Shown in pieces: positions 16,631 to 25,064 of a DNA stretch of 64,000 nucleotides. Positions within the stretch are counted from its first letter, which is position 1; the number at the start of each line of letters is the position of its first letter. Source of the stretch: Thermoplasmata archaeon. Its GTDB lineage: Archaea > Thermoplasmatota > Thermoplasmata > Lutacidiplasmatales > UBA184. The stretch lies in the NCBI GenBank assembly GCA_021844945.1, contig JAKBSJ010000001.1:1-64000 (forward strand), read 5' to 3'. Position numbers and translations under genes: made by a program. The notes beneath the pieces were generated by a model, which saw only the letters and a program-made list of their open reading frames with translations, made no database searches and had not been told where the DNA came from.

Positions 16631-17426
16631 GACGTTCTGCCTCGATCGCGCAGGCGCGCGCCCACCCTTCGCCCCCGCTCGCGTAGAGGATGCTGCGGGA
16701 GGCGTTGATGAGGAGAGACCGTCGGCCCCGATCGATTCCCGCGCGCACGCATCGTTCGAGCGCTCCGCGCTGGGCCCCGACGCCCGGGACCAACAAGGGA
16801 ACCCCGTCGCCCAGGTGCCGGCGCGCCTCGGCTACGGCCGCGGGGTACGTCGCACCGACGACCGCGCCGACGTTGTGGGACCGACGCGCGAGCGCCCGAA
16901 CTCGGTTCAGGACTTCGATCCACGCCGGGGGGCCGGAGCTTCGCCGGCCCTGGAGGGCTCGCCATCCCGGGTTCGAGGAATGGGCCACGACGTAGACCCC
17001 ATGGGTGGGGTCGTCGGTGAACGGCCCGAGGCTGTCCCAACCGATCCATGGCGTTACGGTGATCGCGTCGAAGCCGAAACGATCGAAGATTCCGTCGTGG
17101 TACAGACGCATCGTGTTCGGGATATCGTTCGCTTTGAGGTCAAGGATCCGGATCCGGTCCGGTCCGATCGCTCGTACCGTCTCCTCGAGCACATCGAAAC
17201 CGTCGGCCCCGTAGGAGAAGTACGAAGCGAGCTGGAACTTGTAGGCGGACGCGAAGGGCCGGGTCGCGCCGACGACGCCGTCGAGAAACCGACGGAGCGT
17301 TCTCGCAGAAGCGCCGGGACCCACCGAACGCGGGATCCGCTCCGGATCCGGGTCGAGGCCCACGCACAACAGCGACCCGACCTCCGCCGGAATTCGGCGA
17401 GCGCGGTCGGAAAACGGCACGGACAT
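16566..17426 (-). CDS. pyrF: Orotidine 5'-phosphate decarboxylase (long PyrF subfamily)
   Basis: PyrF decarboxylates OMP to UMP, the last step of pyrimidine synthesis. The catalytic Asp-x-Lys-x-x-Asp array appears as ILDLKANDIPNTM, the phosphate-binding part as LLVPGVGAQRG, and the N-terminal loop as LLCVGLDPDPERIP. At 286 residues, with the VVAHSSNPGW and VGATYP segments, it fits the longer PyrF subfamily (type 2) found mostly in bacteria, not the ~220-residue archaeal form, which hints at transfer. The ATG at 17426 is preferred to the TTG at 17462. It is divergent from the RPA gene and overlaps the glycosyltransferase at its 3' end. Confidence 0.92.
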   Translation of the reverse strand: MSVPFSDRARRIPAEVGSLLCVGLDPDPERIPRSVGPGASARTLRRFLDGVVGATRPFASAYKFQLASYFSYGADGFDVLEETVRAIGPDRIRILDLKANDIPNTMRLYHDGIFDRFGFDAITVTPWIGWDSLGPFTDDPTHGVYVVAHSSNPGWRALQGRRSSGPPAWIEVLNRVRALARRSHNVGAVVGATYPAAVAEARRHLGDGVPLLVPGVGAQRGALERCVRAGIDRGRRSLLINASRSILYASGGEGWARACAIEAERLNSKIEAARSVATRTARRSAA

Positions 17427-17545
17427 CGGTTCGCGAGACGCTCGAGCGGATATACCTTCCAAGGGCGGCTAAAGCTCCCGTGGGTTCCCCGAGCGAGGAT
17501 TCGGGTCCTCCCCTCCGGCCGGCAGCCTCCTCGCGGGGGTGCCGG

Positions 17546-17553
17546 CTTTTATC
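17546..17553 (+). promoter_or_regulatory. TATA box of the RPA operon
   Basis: CTTTTATC is the only AT-rich word between pyrF and the RPA gene. It lies 31-38 nt before the GTG at 17584 and downstream of the track start (17539), which therefore cannot be the translation start if this is the promoter. Confidence 0.5.
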
Positions 17554-17583
17554 GGGGACCCCATTTCGACCGGGGAGCCCACC

Positions 17584-18759
17584 GTGATCGAAGGACCCCC
17601 GTCGAGCGAGCCGGCCGAAGTTCGCCTCAAGGACCTGCGCGTCAGCGACGTCCCGGTCCAGATCGTCGCTCGCATCGTTTCGGTCGAACGCCGGGAGTAC
17701 TCGCGGCCGGCCGACGGCCGGCGACGGTCGTTTCTGACCGGACTTCTGAGCGACGGGACGGCCTCGGTCCGGTTCACCTGGTGGGAACCGCCGAACGACG
17801 AGGTCGACCGGGGGACGATCATCCGAGCCCAGAACGTCCAGGTACGAGAGTACCAAGGACGACCGGAGGTCAGCTTTTCGTTCCGCACGCGGGTCGCGCC
17901 CGCGGGGCCGGCCGACCTCCCGAAGGTGGACTCGGAGGAAGTGCCGTTCCGCACGATCTCCGAACTTCAGAGCCGCTCGGAAGGCTTCCGGCTCGAGGCA
18001 CGGGTGCTGCGCGTGGGCCCGAAGGTCGTCACTGTCGGCGCCGAACAACGACAGGTGTACGAGGGGATCCTAGGAGACGGAACGGGGTTGGTCGCGTTCA
18101 GCTCCTGGAGCGATTTCCATCTCGCCCCGAACGAGGCGATCCGGATCGCCGGAGCCTACGTGCGCACGTTCCGGGGCCGGCCTCAACTCGTTCTGGACGA
18201 GACATCGATCGTCGCGCGGATCGACCCGGGCCGGCTCCCCCCGATCGAGGCTCTTCTGCCTTCGGCTCCGCGATCGCTCGCGAGGCTCGAGGCGGCCGGA
18301 GGAAGCGAGTCGGCCGTCGTCGAGGGATTGGTGGTGGCTCTCCTTCCACCGAGCGGTCTCGTCTATCGGTGCCCCACGTGCCGTCGCCCGGTCTCGGGGG
18401 GTCTGTGTTCGCAGCACGGCGCCGTGAAGGGGGTCGCGGACCTTCGGGCCCGATTGGTCCTCGACGATGGCACTAGCACGGTCACGCTCAACATAGACCG
18501 CCCGATGACGGAATCCCTGTGGGGGGTCACGCTGGACGAAGCGCTCGAGCGCCTGCGCCGCTCGCCCGATCCGTCGTTGCTCGAGTCGAGCCTCGCGGAC
18601 GAGGTAGTGGGGCGGCGGCTGCGCGCCCGCGGCCGCGTGTTCCCCGACGACTTCGGTCTGAACCTATATCCGGAGTCCGTTGAGCCGGTGGGCGTCGAGC
18701 TCGACGAGCGAGCGAAGGAGCTCCGGAACCGATGGGAGGCTGCTCGTGGCGCTGCGTGA
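17584..18759 (+). CDS. rpa: Replication protein A-like ssDNA-binding protein with zinc finger
   Basis: This 391-residue protein has several OB folds typical of archaeal RPA: LKDLRVSDVPVQIVARIVSV starts the first, FRTISELQSRSEGFRLEARV the second, and the third holds a zinc finger (CPTCRRPVSGGLCSQH, a C-x2-C-x8-C-x2-H pattern) as in the large subunit of RPA. It coats single-stranded DNA during replication, repair and recombination. The GTG at 17584 is chosen because the likely TATA box lies before it. The stop codon overlaps the start of the next gene, an RPA-associated protein, so the two are co-translated. Confidence 0.88.
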   Translation: MIEGPPSSEPAEVRLKDLRVSDVPVQIVARIVSVERREYSRPADGRRRSFLTGLLSDGTASVRFTWWEPPNDEVDRGTIIRAQNVQVREYQGRPEVSFSFRTRVAPAGPADLPKVDSEEVPFRTISELQSRSEGFRLEARVLRVGPKVVTVGAEQRQVYEGILGDGTGLVAFSSWSDFHLAPNEAIRIAGAYVRTFRGRPQLVLDETSIVARIDPGRLPPIEALLPSAPRSLARLEAAGGSESAVVEGLVVALLPPSGLVYRCPTCRRPVSGGLCSQHGAVKGVADLRARLVLDDGTSTVTLNIDRPMTESLWGVTLDEALERLRRSPDPSLLESSLADEVVGRRLRARGRVFPDDFGLNLYPESVEPVGVELDERAKELRNRWEAARGAA

Positions 18760-19663
18760 GCCGGCGTGGCGCACGTTCGCGGCCGAGCTGAACGCCGCGA
18801 TGCAAGAGGAACGCGGCACCGGCGAGCGGGCCGCGACGTACCTCCTTTCCCCGTATGGCGCCCGGATGAACCGGGTCCTCCTCGCCGGCACTCTGAGCTC
18901 ACCCGAGACGATCGGCAAGGATCCCGCGCAGCCGTTCTGGCGTGCCCGCCTGGTCGACCCCACCGGAACGATCTCGGTCACGGCCGGGGCGTTCCAGCCC
19001 CGAGCCATGGCCCAGCTGCAATCGGTGCAGGGCCCCCGGACCGCGATGGTCGTAGGGAAGGTCCACCTGTACCGCGGGAACGACGGAACCGCCTACATCT
19101 CGGTGCGCGCGGAGAGCCTCCGCACGATCGACGAACTCACGTTGCGCGCCCTCTACGCCGATGCGCTTTCTCAATCGTTCGACCGGCTCGAGCTGGTGGG
19201 GCGGCTCGCGACCGACCCGAACCTCCCCGACGATCGGTTCGACGGCGCGCCGACGGCGTGGGTTCGGGCGGCTCGAGACTCCGTGCGAAGGTACCCTACG
19301 GTGGACCGGGCGGGCTATCGGGCCGCGCTCAAGGGCGTGCTCGAGGTCGTGGAAGGGACGCACGCCGTGCTCCCCCCGCCCGCTCCGACGCCGACCCACG
19401 TGAGGATCACGTCCTCCGAGCCTCCCGCCGCAGCCCCGCGCGCCGCCCCGTCCGCCGAAGAACGGGCCCATGAATCCGCGTTCTTGGATGTTCTGGATGA
19501 GCTGGTGGACAACTCGAGCGACGGCTACGCCGATCTCAAGGAGCTGGTCCAACGACTCGCGGAGCACGGACTCTCCGCAGAGATGGCGGAGGAATTGCTC
19601 GATCGACTCCAGGAGGACGGGGTCGTGGAAGAACCGATCGTCGGCCGACTCAGGCGCGCCTAG
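18746..19663 (+). CDS. RPA-associated OB-fold protein (COG3390-like)
   Basis: The GTG at 18746 lies inside the end of rpa (14-nt overlap) and gives 305 residues. The first half is an OB fold (VLLAGTLSSPETIG, FWRARLVDPTGTISVTAGAF, VVGKVHLYRG), and the middle is a Pro/Ala-rich linker. The C-terminal 70 residues form a small helical domain (FLDVLDELVDNSSDGYADLKEL followed by MAEELLDRLQEDGVVEEP) that looks like a winged helix. This matches the RPA-associated protein encoded next to RPA in many Euryarchaeota, which in Haloferax forms a complex with its RPA and affects repair. Gene order and overlap support a two-subunit complex. Confidence 0.82.
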   Translation: MALREPAWRTFAAELNAAMQEERGTGERAATYLLSPYGARMNRVLLAGTLSSPETIGKDPAQPFWRARLVDPTGTISVTAGAFQPRAMAQLQSVQGPRTAMVVGKVHLYRGNDGTAYISVRAESLRTIDELTLRALYADALSQSFDRLELVGRLATDPNLPDDRFDGAPTAWVRAARDSVRRYPTVDRAGYRAALKGVLEVVEGTHAVLPPPAPTPTHVRITSSEPPAAAPRAAPSAEERAHESAFLDVLDELVDNSSDGYADLKELVQRLAEHGLSAEMAEELLDRLQEDGVVEEPIVGRLRRA

Positions 19664-20153
19664 GTCCGGCACCCACGGTTTTGGCCATCAGCAGGTTCGT
19701 GGTCGTATAGCCGAGGCGCTGGTACAGTCGGATCGCGCCCGCGTTCGTGCCGAAGACGTGGAGCGCGAGCCGCTCCAGCCCCAGCTCCCGGACCTTCGCT
19801 TCGATCGCGCGCATCGCCGCTTCGGCATAGCCGTGGCGTCGATGCTGGGGGTATACGAGCAGGTCGTAGACGAACGCATACGGACGTCCCCCGGCGTCCT
19901 GCCGTCGAGCGAACCAGATCCGCCCCACGTCCTCGCCCTGCGCACGGATCGCGAAGAGGTAGTGGTCCGGGGTGTCGACTCCGTGGGGAAGAAGGCTTTC
20001 GACCTCGCTTCGAGCGCGGCCCTCGGCCTCCTCGGGGGTCCACGACCCGTCTTGCACGTGGTCCTGGGCGTATTCCGGGATGAGCCGGTTCAGGTAGGGT
20101 TGAAGCTCCTCCGTCCGCAGCCGTTCGATGCCAACCGCAAGACTTTCGGGCAT
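19650..20153 (-). CDS. GNAT-family N-acetyltransferase (RimI-like)
   Basis: A 167-residue GNAT enzyme. Motif A reads YDLLVYPQHRRHGYAEAAMRAIEAKVRELGL, with the R-x-x-G-Y/x-A pyrophosphate loop, followed by LALHVFGTNAGAIRLYQRLGYTTT, the classic motif B. The N-terminus PESLAVGIERLRTEELQPYLNRLIPEYA is typical of small acetyltransferases acting on amines or N-termini; the substrate is unknown. Its 3' end overlaps the end of the RPA-associated gene by 14 nt in convergent orientation. Confidence 0.86.
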   Translation of the reverse strand: MPESLAVGIERLRTEELQPYLNRLIPEYAQDHVQDGSWTPEEAEGRARSEVESLLPHGVDTPDHYLFAIRAQGEDVGRIWFARRQDAGGRPYAFVYDLLVYPQHRRHGYAEAAMRAIEAKVRELGLERLALHVFGTNAGAIRLYQRLGYTTTNLLMAKTVGAGPRRA

Positions 20154-20199
20154 GGTTCGTCCGGGGGTGGGATAAGAACCCGGGGGTTGACCATGTACG

Positions 20200-20210
20200 C
20201 ATTTATATCA
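20200..20210 (+). promoter_or_regulatory. TATA box upstream of FKBP gene and short leader ORF
   Basis: CATTTATATCA is the strongest TATA-like word of this region. It lies 24-34 nt before an ATG at 20234 that opens a 16-codon ORF, but about 100 nt before the FKBP start at 20311. If transcripts start about 25 nt downstream, the short ORF would be the first one read. Confidence 0.5.
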
Positions 20211-20233
20211 GTGCGCGGCTCGGCGGCGGGGGA

Positions 20234-20284
20234 ATGATGAGCACCTGTCTCTCCGAATCCATGACGAGACCAGCGACGAACTGA
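20234..20284 (+). CDS. Possible 16-residue leader ORF before FKBP gene
   Basis: Two consecutive ATG codons start a 16-codon ORF (MMSTCLSESMTRPATN) that stops 26 nt before the FKBP gene and is out of frame with it. Its distance from the strong TATA box (24 nt) is the one seen for protein starts elsewhere in the window. No SD-like sequence is obvious before the FKBP start. It may be a regulatory leader peptide, or a chance ORF in a 5' leader. Confidence 0.25.
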   Translation: MMSTCLSESMTRPATN

Positions 20285-20310
20285 CCCCCGGAGTCCATCC
20301 CCCGGCACCC

Positions 20311-21246
20311 ATGGCAGCAAAACGATCCGTATGGCCCCTCGTGGTCCTCGTTGCCGTCCTCGTCATCGCCGCAGGCGGCGCGGCCGCGGTGGTTTCGGTC
20401 TACGTCCTCCCGACCCACACCCCGCACAGCGTGAAGACCGTGACCGAGGGCGACAACGTGACGGTGAACTACATCGGGATGTTCGCCTCGGGACCCCAGC
20501 AAGGAAAGGTCTTCGACACGTCGCTCTACTCGGTATATCGGAACAACGCGACGTATCCGAAGTCTCTCGAGTACGTTCCCCGTGGCAGCGAGAGCAACTA
20601 CACGGTGCTCCCCGTCCACGTTGGACCCACCGCACCGAGCGGCGGTTACGTGTTCGGGAACTACACGTTCAGCACGGTGATCACCGGTTTCTGGCAGGGG
20701 ATCCTCGGGATGACGGGGAACCAGACTCGGATCCTCACGATCCCGGTCAACCTCGCCTACGGGCCGGCGAATCCGTCCTGTTTCACCACGGAGCCGCTCG
20801 TGCTCACGGTCCCGATCGACTCCACCCTTCCACTCGGAACGTTCCGGGCCGACTACCCGAATGTGACCGCCACGGCGGGGACGACGTTCCCGAACCAGGT
20901 GTACGGTTGGACGGAGTACATCCTCAGCGCCAACTCGACCACGGTCAGCCTCCAGAGCCTCGTGAGCGTGGGCCAGCGCGTCACCGCGCTCGAGCTTCCG
21001 TACGTCGTGACCGCCATTTCCAACGGCAACATCACGCTGACCAGCACGCTCACCACCGGCCTGGCCGGGACCGTGCTCGGCCGGCTACCGGGCAACGCTC
21101 CGACGGTCTGCGGTTCGGGCGAGTTCATCGTTAGCTCAATCGACTGGACGACCGGGGTCATGACGTGGAACTTCAACAACGAGATCTACGGCGAGCCTCT
21201 CCGATTCTACATCACGGTCGTGGACATCTTCCCCGCCGGCGCCTAG
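20311..21246 (+). CDS. Membrane-anchored FKBP-type peptidyl-prolyl isomerase
   Basis: After a single N-terminal membrane anchor (VVLVAVLVIAAGGAAAVVSVYVL) the protein has a split FKBP domain: VTEGDNVTVNYIGMFASG and KVFDTS form the first strands, VITGFWQGILGMTGNQTRILTIP the active-site helix and strand, and AYGPAN follows. An insert between these parts, rich in N-x-T sites, corresponds to the flap-insert chaperone domain seen in archaeal and SlyD-type FKBPs. The remaining 130 residues extend beyond the normal domain and end with a strand resembling the last FKBP strand (LRFYITVVDIFPAGA). It likely helps fold exported proteins at the outer face of the membrane. Confidence 0.88.
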   Translation: MAAKRSVWPLVVLVAVLVIAAGGAAAVVSVYVLPTHTPHSVKTVTEGDNVTVNYIGMFASGPQQGKVFDTSLYSVYRNNATYPKSLEYVPRGSESNYTVLPVHVGPTAPSGGYVFGNYTFSTVITGFWQGILGMTGNQTRILTIPVNLAYGPANPSCFTTEPLVLTVPIDSTLPLGTFRADYPNVTATAGTTFPNQVYGWTEYILSANSTTVSLQSLVSVGQRVTALELPYVVTAISNGNITLTSTLTTGLAGTVLGRLPGNAPTVCGSGEFIVSSIDWTTGVMTWNFNNEIYGEPLRFYITVVDIFPAGA

Positions 21247-21271
21247 GCGGAACGCGACCGGCGCGCCGACC

Positions 21272-22192
21272 TCAGCTCAGCGTTATCTTACCGCGCTTGA
21301 GCAGTTCTTCGAGCTTCTGGTCGGTGCGATCCGGCGGGTGGGATCCTCCCGGCCGGGATCGCCCGGGACCGTAGGCGCGCGCCGCCGCACGCGCTTCCTG
21401 CTGGCGATCTCTTGAAGCGAGCCATAGCCGTCGTCCCTCGGATTCCAGTGCCGCCATCTCCCGTCCGAGGGCGTCGAGCTTCTGCATGACCTCCCTCCGA
21501 GCCGCGGCCTTTTCGCGGATCTGGGCGACCACCGAGCCCGCGCGGACCAGCTCGGAGCGGATCTCGTCCATCCTCCGGTCCCGCTCGGCCCGTGCCCTCT
21601 CGAGGTCTTGCGTCCGCTTCTCGACCTCCTCCCGCGCCGCTTTCACGGCGGCCTCGGCGTCCCGACGCTTGTTCTCGTGCTCGGCGATGACGGCCTCTCG
21701 GGCCTCCACCTCCTTGAGGAATTTGGTACGCTCGCGCAGGCGCACGATCAGGGCGTTCTCCTCGTCGATGCTGAGCGCGTTCGTCTGCTGGTGGGTCTCG
21801 AGGTCCGCGATCTCCTTGCGGATCCTCTCCGGGCGCACGCGCTCCGCCGGATTGATCTCCGCGCGGATCTCCCGCGCCCGGGCGACGGTTTCGTCCAGAC
21901 GCGAGCGGGCCCGGTCGCGTTCGGACTTGAGCTGGGCGAGGGCTCGGCCGAGCGCCCGGTGCTCCTCGTGCAGGCGTTCGACCTTCTCTTGGGGGACCTG
22001 GCGGGCGTCGAACAGGGCCTTTTGCTCCGCGCTCAGCTCTCGCACTCGATCGACGAGTGCGAGGCGGCGATCGCGGAGCAGGCGAATCTTTCCGTCGATC
22101 TCGCGGAGGCGGTCCCGGGTCTCCCGCTCCTCCTGGATCGCCTCTTCGGAGAGATACGCGCGGCTCGGCACGGCCCGCGGAAGGCTCCCCAC
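21272..22192 (-). CDS. Coiled-coil protein (COG1340-like)
   Basis: This 306-residue protein is almost entirely heptad-repeat coiled coil from about residue 15 to 260, with long runs of Arg, Glu, Ala and Leu (for example ETRDRLREIDGKIRLLRDRR and RIRKEIADLETHQQTNALSI). The segment PAERVRPERIRKEIADLETHQQT is typical of the COG1340 family of archaeal coiled-coil proteins, of unknown function. The tail (RTDQKLEELLKRGKITL) is also characteristic. It starts at a GTG 43 nt after larB on the same strand and may be its operon partner; why the two would be linked is not known. Confidence 0.75.
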   Translation of the reverse strand: MGSLPRAVPSRAYLSEEAIQEERETRDRLREIDGKIRLLRDRRLALVDRVRELSAEQKALFDARQVPQEKVERLHEEHRALGRALAQLKSERDRARSRLDETVARAREIRAEINPAERVRPERIRKEIADLETHQQTNALSIDEENALIVRLRERTKFLKEVEAREAVIAEHENKRRDAEAAVKAAREEVEKRTQDLERARAERDRRMDEIRSELVRAGSVVAQIREKAAARREVMQKLDALGREMAALESEGRRLWLASRDRQQEARAAARAYGPGRSRPGGSHPPDRTDQKLEELLKRGKITLS

Positions 22193-22235
22193 CTCTCAAA
22201 AGCCCTTGCACGGACCGAAGAGGCCGTCCGCGGAC

Positions 22236-23006
22236 CTACCTGCCGAAGGAGCCCCGCGCCCGGAAGGGGGCCCGGGAGCGCTGTCGGGCGACTCGGGCCG
22301 CCCACAGGGCGGCCGGAACGGCCGCGTCGATGTTCACGACCGCGATCGGCGCGCACGACTGAAGCATCGCGTTCAGCGCCGCCTCTCCCTGCCCTCCCCG
22401 CCCGTAGCCGACCGAGACCGGGACCCCGAGCACCGGGGCCGCCACGAGCCCCGATACGACCGTGGGCAGGGCCCCTTCCCTTCCCGCGAAGACGACGTAG
22501 GCCGCGGGCGACCGGCGTTCGAGAACCCGAAGGGCCCGCACGAGACGGTGCAGGCCGGCTACGCCGACGTCGTACGCGGTGACGCATCGAACGCCGAGCT
22601 CGACTAGGATCGCGTGCGACTCCTCGGCCAGAGGCACGTCGCTGGTGCCGGCCGCGACGAGCGCGACGGTCGCGTCGATCGGCTCGACCCCCAACGGGCC
22701 CGAGAGGCGTACGACCCGCTTCCCCGCGCTGGACCTCACGCGCAGCCCCTTACGCGCCTCACGCTCCAGGCGACGAAGCTGGCGCGGCGTGGGACGAGAG
22801 ACGAGAGCACCGAGTCCGCGACGCTGCAGCTCCCAGAGGATGCCGGCGAGGTGTTCGTCGCTCTTTCCCTCCGCTAAGACGATCTCCGGGACGCCGATGC
22901 GCCGTGCCCGGGCATGGTCGATCCGAGCGTAACGGTCCACCCGGATCTCGGCCGGAGGGCGCGACAGGGCCGCGCGGGACGGAGAACTTCGACGAAGTTC
23001 CGGCAC
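22236..23006 (-). CDS. larB: LarB-like nickel-pincer cofactor synthesis carboxylase
   Basis: LarB carboxylates and hydrolyses nicotinic acid adenine dinucleotide in the synthesis of the nickel-pincer nucleotide. The C-terminal half matches the AIR-carboxylase-like domain: YVVFAGREGALPTVVSGLVAAPVLGVP and VGYGRGGQGEAALNAMLQS. The N-terminal half carries DHARARRIGVPEIVLAEGKSDEHL, the usual LarB start of the conserved region. The track ORF extends to 24608, but that part is antisense to the acyl-CoA dehydrogenase. I chose the GTG at 23006 because a TTAA box lies 24 nt before it (256 residues); a GTG at 23036 is the alternative. LarC and LarE are not in the window. Confidence 0.88.
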   Translation of the reverse strand: MPELRRSSPSRAALSRPPAEIRVDRYARIDHARARRIGVPEIVLAEGKSDEHLAGILWELQRRGLGALVSRPTPRQLRRLEREARKGLRVRSSAGKRVVRLSGPLGVEPIDATVALVAAGTSDVPLAEESHAILVELGVRCVTAYDVGVAGLHRLVRALRVLERRSPAAYVVFAGREGALPTVVSGLVAAPVLGVPVSVGYGRGGQGEAALNAMLQSCAPIAVVNIDAAVPAALWAARVARQRSRAPFRARGSFGR

Positions 23007-23108
23007 GAGCTCGCGAGCGAAACGAGGGCTTAACACGTTTCGGCTCAGAACGGGACGGACCCGCGTGCGTGAAATAGGCTGGGTCGGTGGATGATGCGGT
23101 CCTCCACC

Positions 23109-24257
23109 ATGCCCGACTTTTCTTTGACGGCGGAGCAGGAGAGCCTCCGAGACGCCGCCCGCAAGTTCGCGCGCACCGAGATGGCCCCCAAAGCCGCCGA
23201 GTGCGACAAGAGCGCCCGGTTTCCTGAGGAGATCTATCGCAAGGCGTGGGAGCTCGGCCTGATGAATCTGAACGTCCCGACCGAGTACGGCGGCAGCGGT
23301 CTCGGTGCGCTGGAGCAGTGCCTGATCGTCGAGGAGCTCGCCTACGCCTGTGGCGGGATGACCACGTCGATCATCGCGAACTGTCTCGCGCTGGAGCCGA
23401 TCTTGCTCGGGGGGACCGCCGAGCAGAAGTCCCGTTGGTTGAATCCGTTCTGCGCCGAGTATCATCTGGCGTCGTTTTGTCTGACCGAACCGGGGGGCGG
23501 CTCCGACGCGGCCGGACTTCAGACCCGCGCGCGCAAGGACGGCGACGGGTATGTGCTGTCGGGGGAGAAGTGCTTCATCACCAACGGTCCGCACGCGTCG
23601 TTGTTCACGGTCTTCGCCACGCTCGATCCCAGCCTGCGTTCCAAGGGGATCGCTGCCTTCATCGTTCCGGGCGACGCCCCGGGGATCGTCCGAGGGAAGG
23701 ACGAGGACAAGATGGGCCATCGGGCGAGCTCGACCAGCACGATCCGGTTCGAGGGGGTGCGGATCCCCGGTGCGCAGCGATTGGGGGGTGAGCAGGACGG
23801 CTTCTCGATCGCGATGCGCACGCTCGACCAGACCCGGACACCGATCGGCGCTCTCGCGACCGGCATCGCCCAAGCGGCTCTCGACCACTCGGCGCGCTAC
23901 AGCCTCGAGCGCAAGTCCTTCGGCAAGGTGATCGCCGAGCATCAGGCGATCCAGATCAAGCTCGCGAACATGGCCCAGGCGGTGCACGCTGCGCGCCTGC
24001 TGACCTGGCACGCCGCGTGGAGCATCGATCACGGGCACCCCGGCACGCTCGAGAGCTCGATCGCGAAGTGCTTCGCCTCGGACGCCGCTCTGCGCGTCGC
24101 GGACGAGGCGATCCAGATCTTCGGCGGATACGGGTACATGCGCGATTACCCTGTGGAGAAGCTCATGCGCGACGCCAAGCTCACCCAGATCTACGAGGGC
24201 TCGAACGAGATCCAACGCATCGTGACCGCGCGCGAGCTCCTTCGGCAGTACGGTTAG
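23109..24257 (+). CDS. Acyl-CoA dehydrogenase
   Basis: This FAD enzyme (382 residues) introduces the 2,3-double bond of acyl-CoA and passes electrons to ETF, which is encoded just downstream. Family signatures are present: [18 protein letters not shown] for FAD and substrate binding, [15 protein letters not shown], and [22 protein letters not shown]. The catalytic glutamate is in [13 protein letters not shown], the medium/short-chain position. The ATG at 23109 ([13 protein letters not shown]) is chosen over 23091 because a GTGAAATAGGC box lies 30-40 nt before it. It is 15 nt ahead of etfB, so one operon is likely: acd-etfB-etfA. Confidence 0.95.
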   Translation: MPDFSLTAEQESLRDAARKFARTEMAPKAAECDKSARFPEEIYRKAWELGLMNLNVPTEYGGSGLGALEQCLIVEELAYACGGMTTSIIANCLALEPILLGGTAEQKSRWLNPFCAEYHLASFCLTEPGGGSDAAGLQTRARKDGDGYVLSGEKCFITNGPHASLFTVFATLDPSLRSKGIAAFIVPGDAPGIVRGKDEDKMGHRASSTSTIRFEGVRIPGAQRLGGEQDGFSIAMRTLDQTRTPIGALATGIAQAALDHSARYSLERKSFGKVIAEHQAIQIKLANMAQAVHAARLLTWHAAWSIDHGHPGTLESSIAKCFASDAALRVADEAIQIFGGYGYMRDYPVEKLMRDAKLTQIYEGSNEIQRIVTARELLRQYG

Positions 24258-24272
24258 CGGAGGACGCGGGCC

Positions 24273-25064
24273 GTGGAGATCGTCGTCCTGATCAAGCCCA
24301 TCCCCGAGGCCGAGAGCCGATTGCGAGCGACCCCCGATGGCCGCGGGCTGGAGCCGGAAGGGGTCAAGTTCGTGCTGGCGGGGTACGACGAGTCCGCGGT
24401 CGAGCAGGCCCTCCTGCTGAAGGAGAGCCTCCCGGGCTCGAGGGTGCACGCGGTCTCGTTCGGCCCGGCTCGGTGCGAGGAGACCCTGCGCGCGGCGATC
24501 GCCCTCGGGGCGGACCGGGCGACCTGGGTCGAGGGGCCGCCCGAAGGTTCCGACGATCCGGTCCTCGCGGCCCGGGCGCTCGCCGCCGCGCTCCAAACGG
24601 TACCCCACGACCTTGTGCTCGGCGGAAAACAGGCCGGCGACGACGAGGAGGGGATCGTCCCGGGAGCGGTCGCGGAGCTGCTCGGTATCCCGAGCTTCGG
24701 ATATGTGACGGACCTCCGATCATCGGGCCCGTCGGGCCTTACGTTCCTACGTCCGACCGAAGCGGGCGTCGAACGGTGGGAGGCCCCGCTCCCCTGCGTG
24801 GTCGGGCTCCAGCAGGCATGGAACGACCCTCGTTCGGCGAAGCTGCCGAACATCCTCAAGTCCCGGAAAGCCCCGATCCTCAAGGTCGACTGGCCGACGA
24901 CCTCGAAGGCACTGGCTCTCGAGGCGAAGCCCCGTTCGATCGGTGAGAAGTTCGAGCTCCCCGCGCCGAGGACGGGAGCGAAGATGATCGAGTTCAAGAC
25001 GCCGGAGGAAGCGGCGGAAAAGCTCGTGCGGCTTCTGCGCGAGGAGGCGAAGGTCTTCCCATGA
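24273..25064 (+). CDS. etfB: Electron transfer flavoprotein, beta subunit
   Basis: EtfB (263 residues) forms with EtfA the soluble carrier that takes electrons from acyl-CoA dehydrogenases. It begins MEIVVLIKPIPEAE, has the KFVLAGYDESAVEQALLLKE segment and the AMP-binding region DLVLGGKQAGDDEEGIVPGAVAELLGIP. A variant of the recognition loop lies at LPNILKSRKAPI. It starts with GTG and overlaps etfA by four bases (ATGA). Its position between an acyl-CoA dehydrogenase and the FixC-like oxidoreductase supports a role in fatty-acid oxidation more than nitrogen fixation or bifurcation. Confidence 0.95.
   Translation: MEIVVLIKPIPEAESRLRATPDGRGLEPEGVKFVLAGYDESAVEQALLLKESLPGSRVHAVSFGPARCEETLRAAIALGADRATWVEGPPEGSDDPVLAARALAAALQTVPHDLVLGGKQAGDDEEGIVPGAVAELLGIPSFGYVTDLRSSGPSGLTFLRPTEAGVERWEAPLPCVVGLQQAWNDPRSAKLPNILKSRKAPILKVDWPTTSKALALEAKPRSIGEKFELPAPRTGAKMIEFKTPEEAAEKLVRLLREEAKVFP

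Noticed and set aside
23037-24608. N-terminal two thirds of the 790-residue ORF that contains larB
   Set aside because: This part is antisense to the acyl-CoA dehydrogenase and etfB; only the C-terminal 256 residues match LarB.
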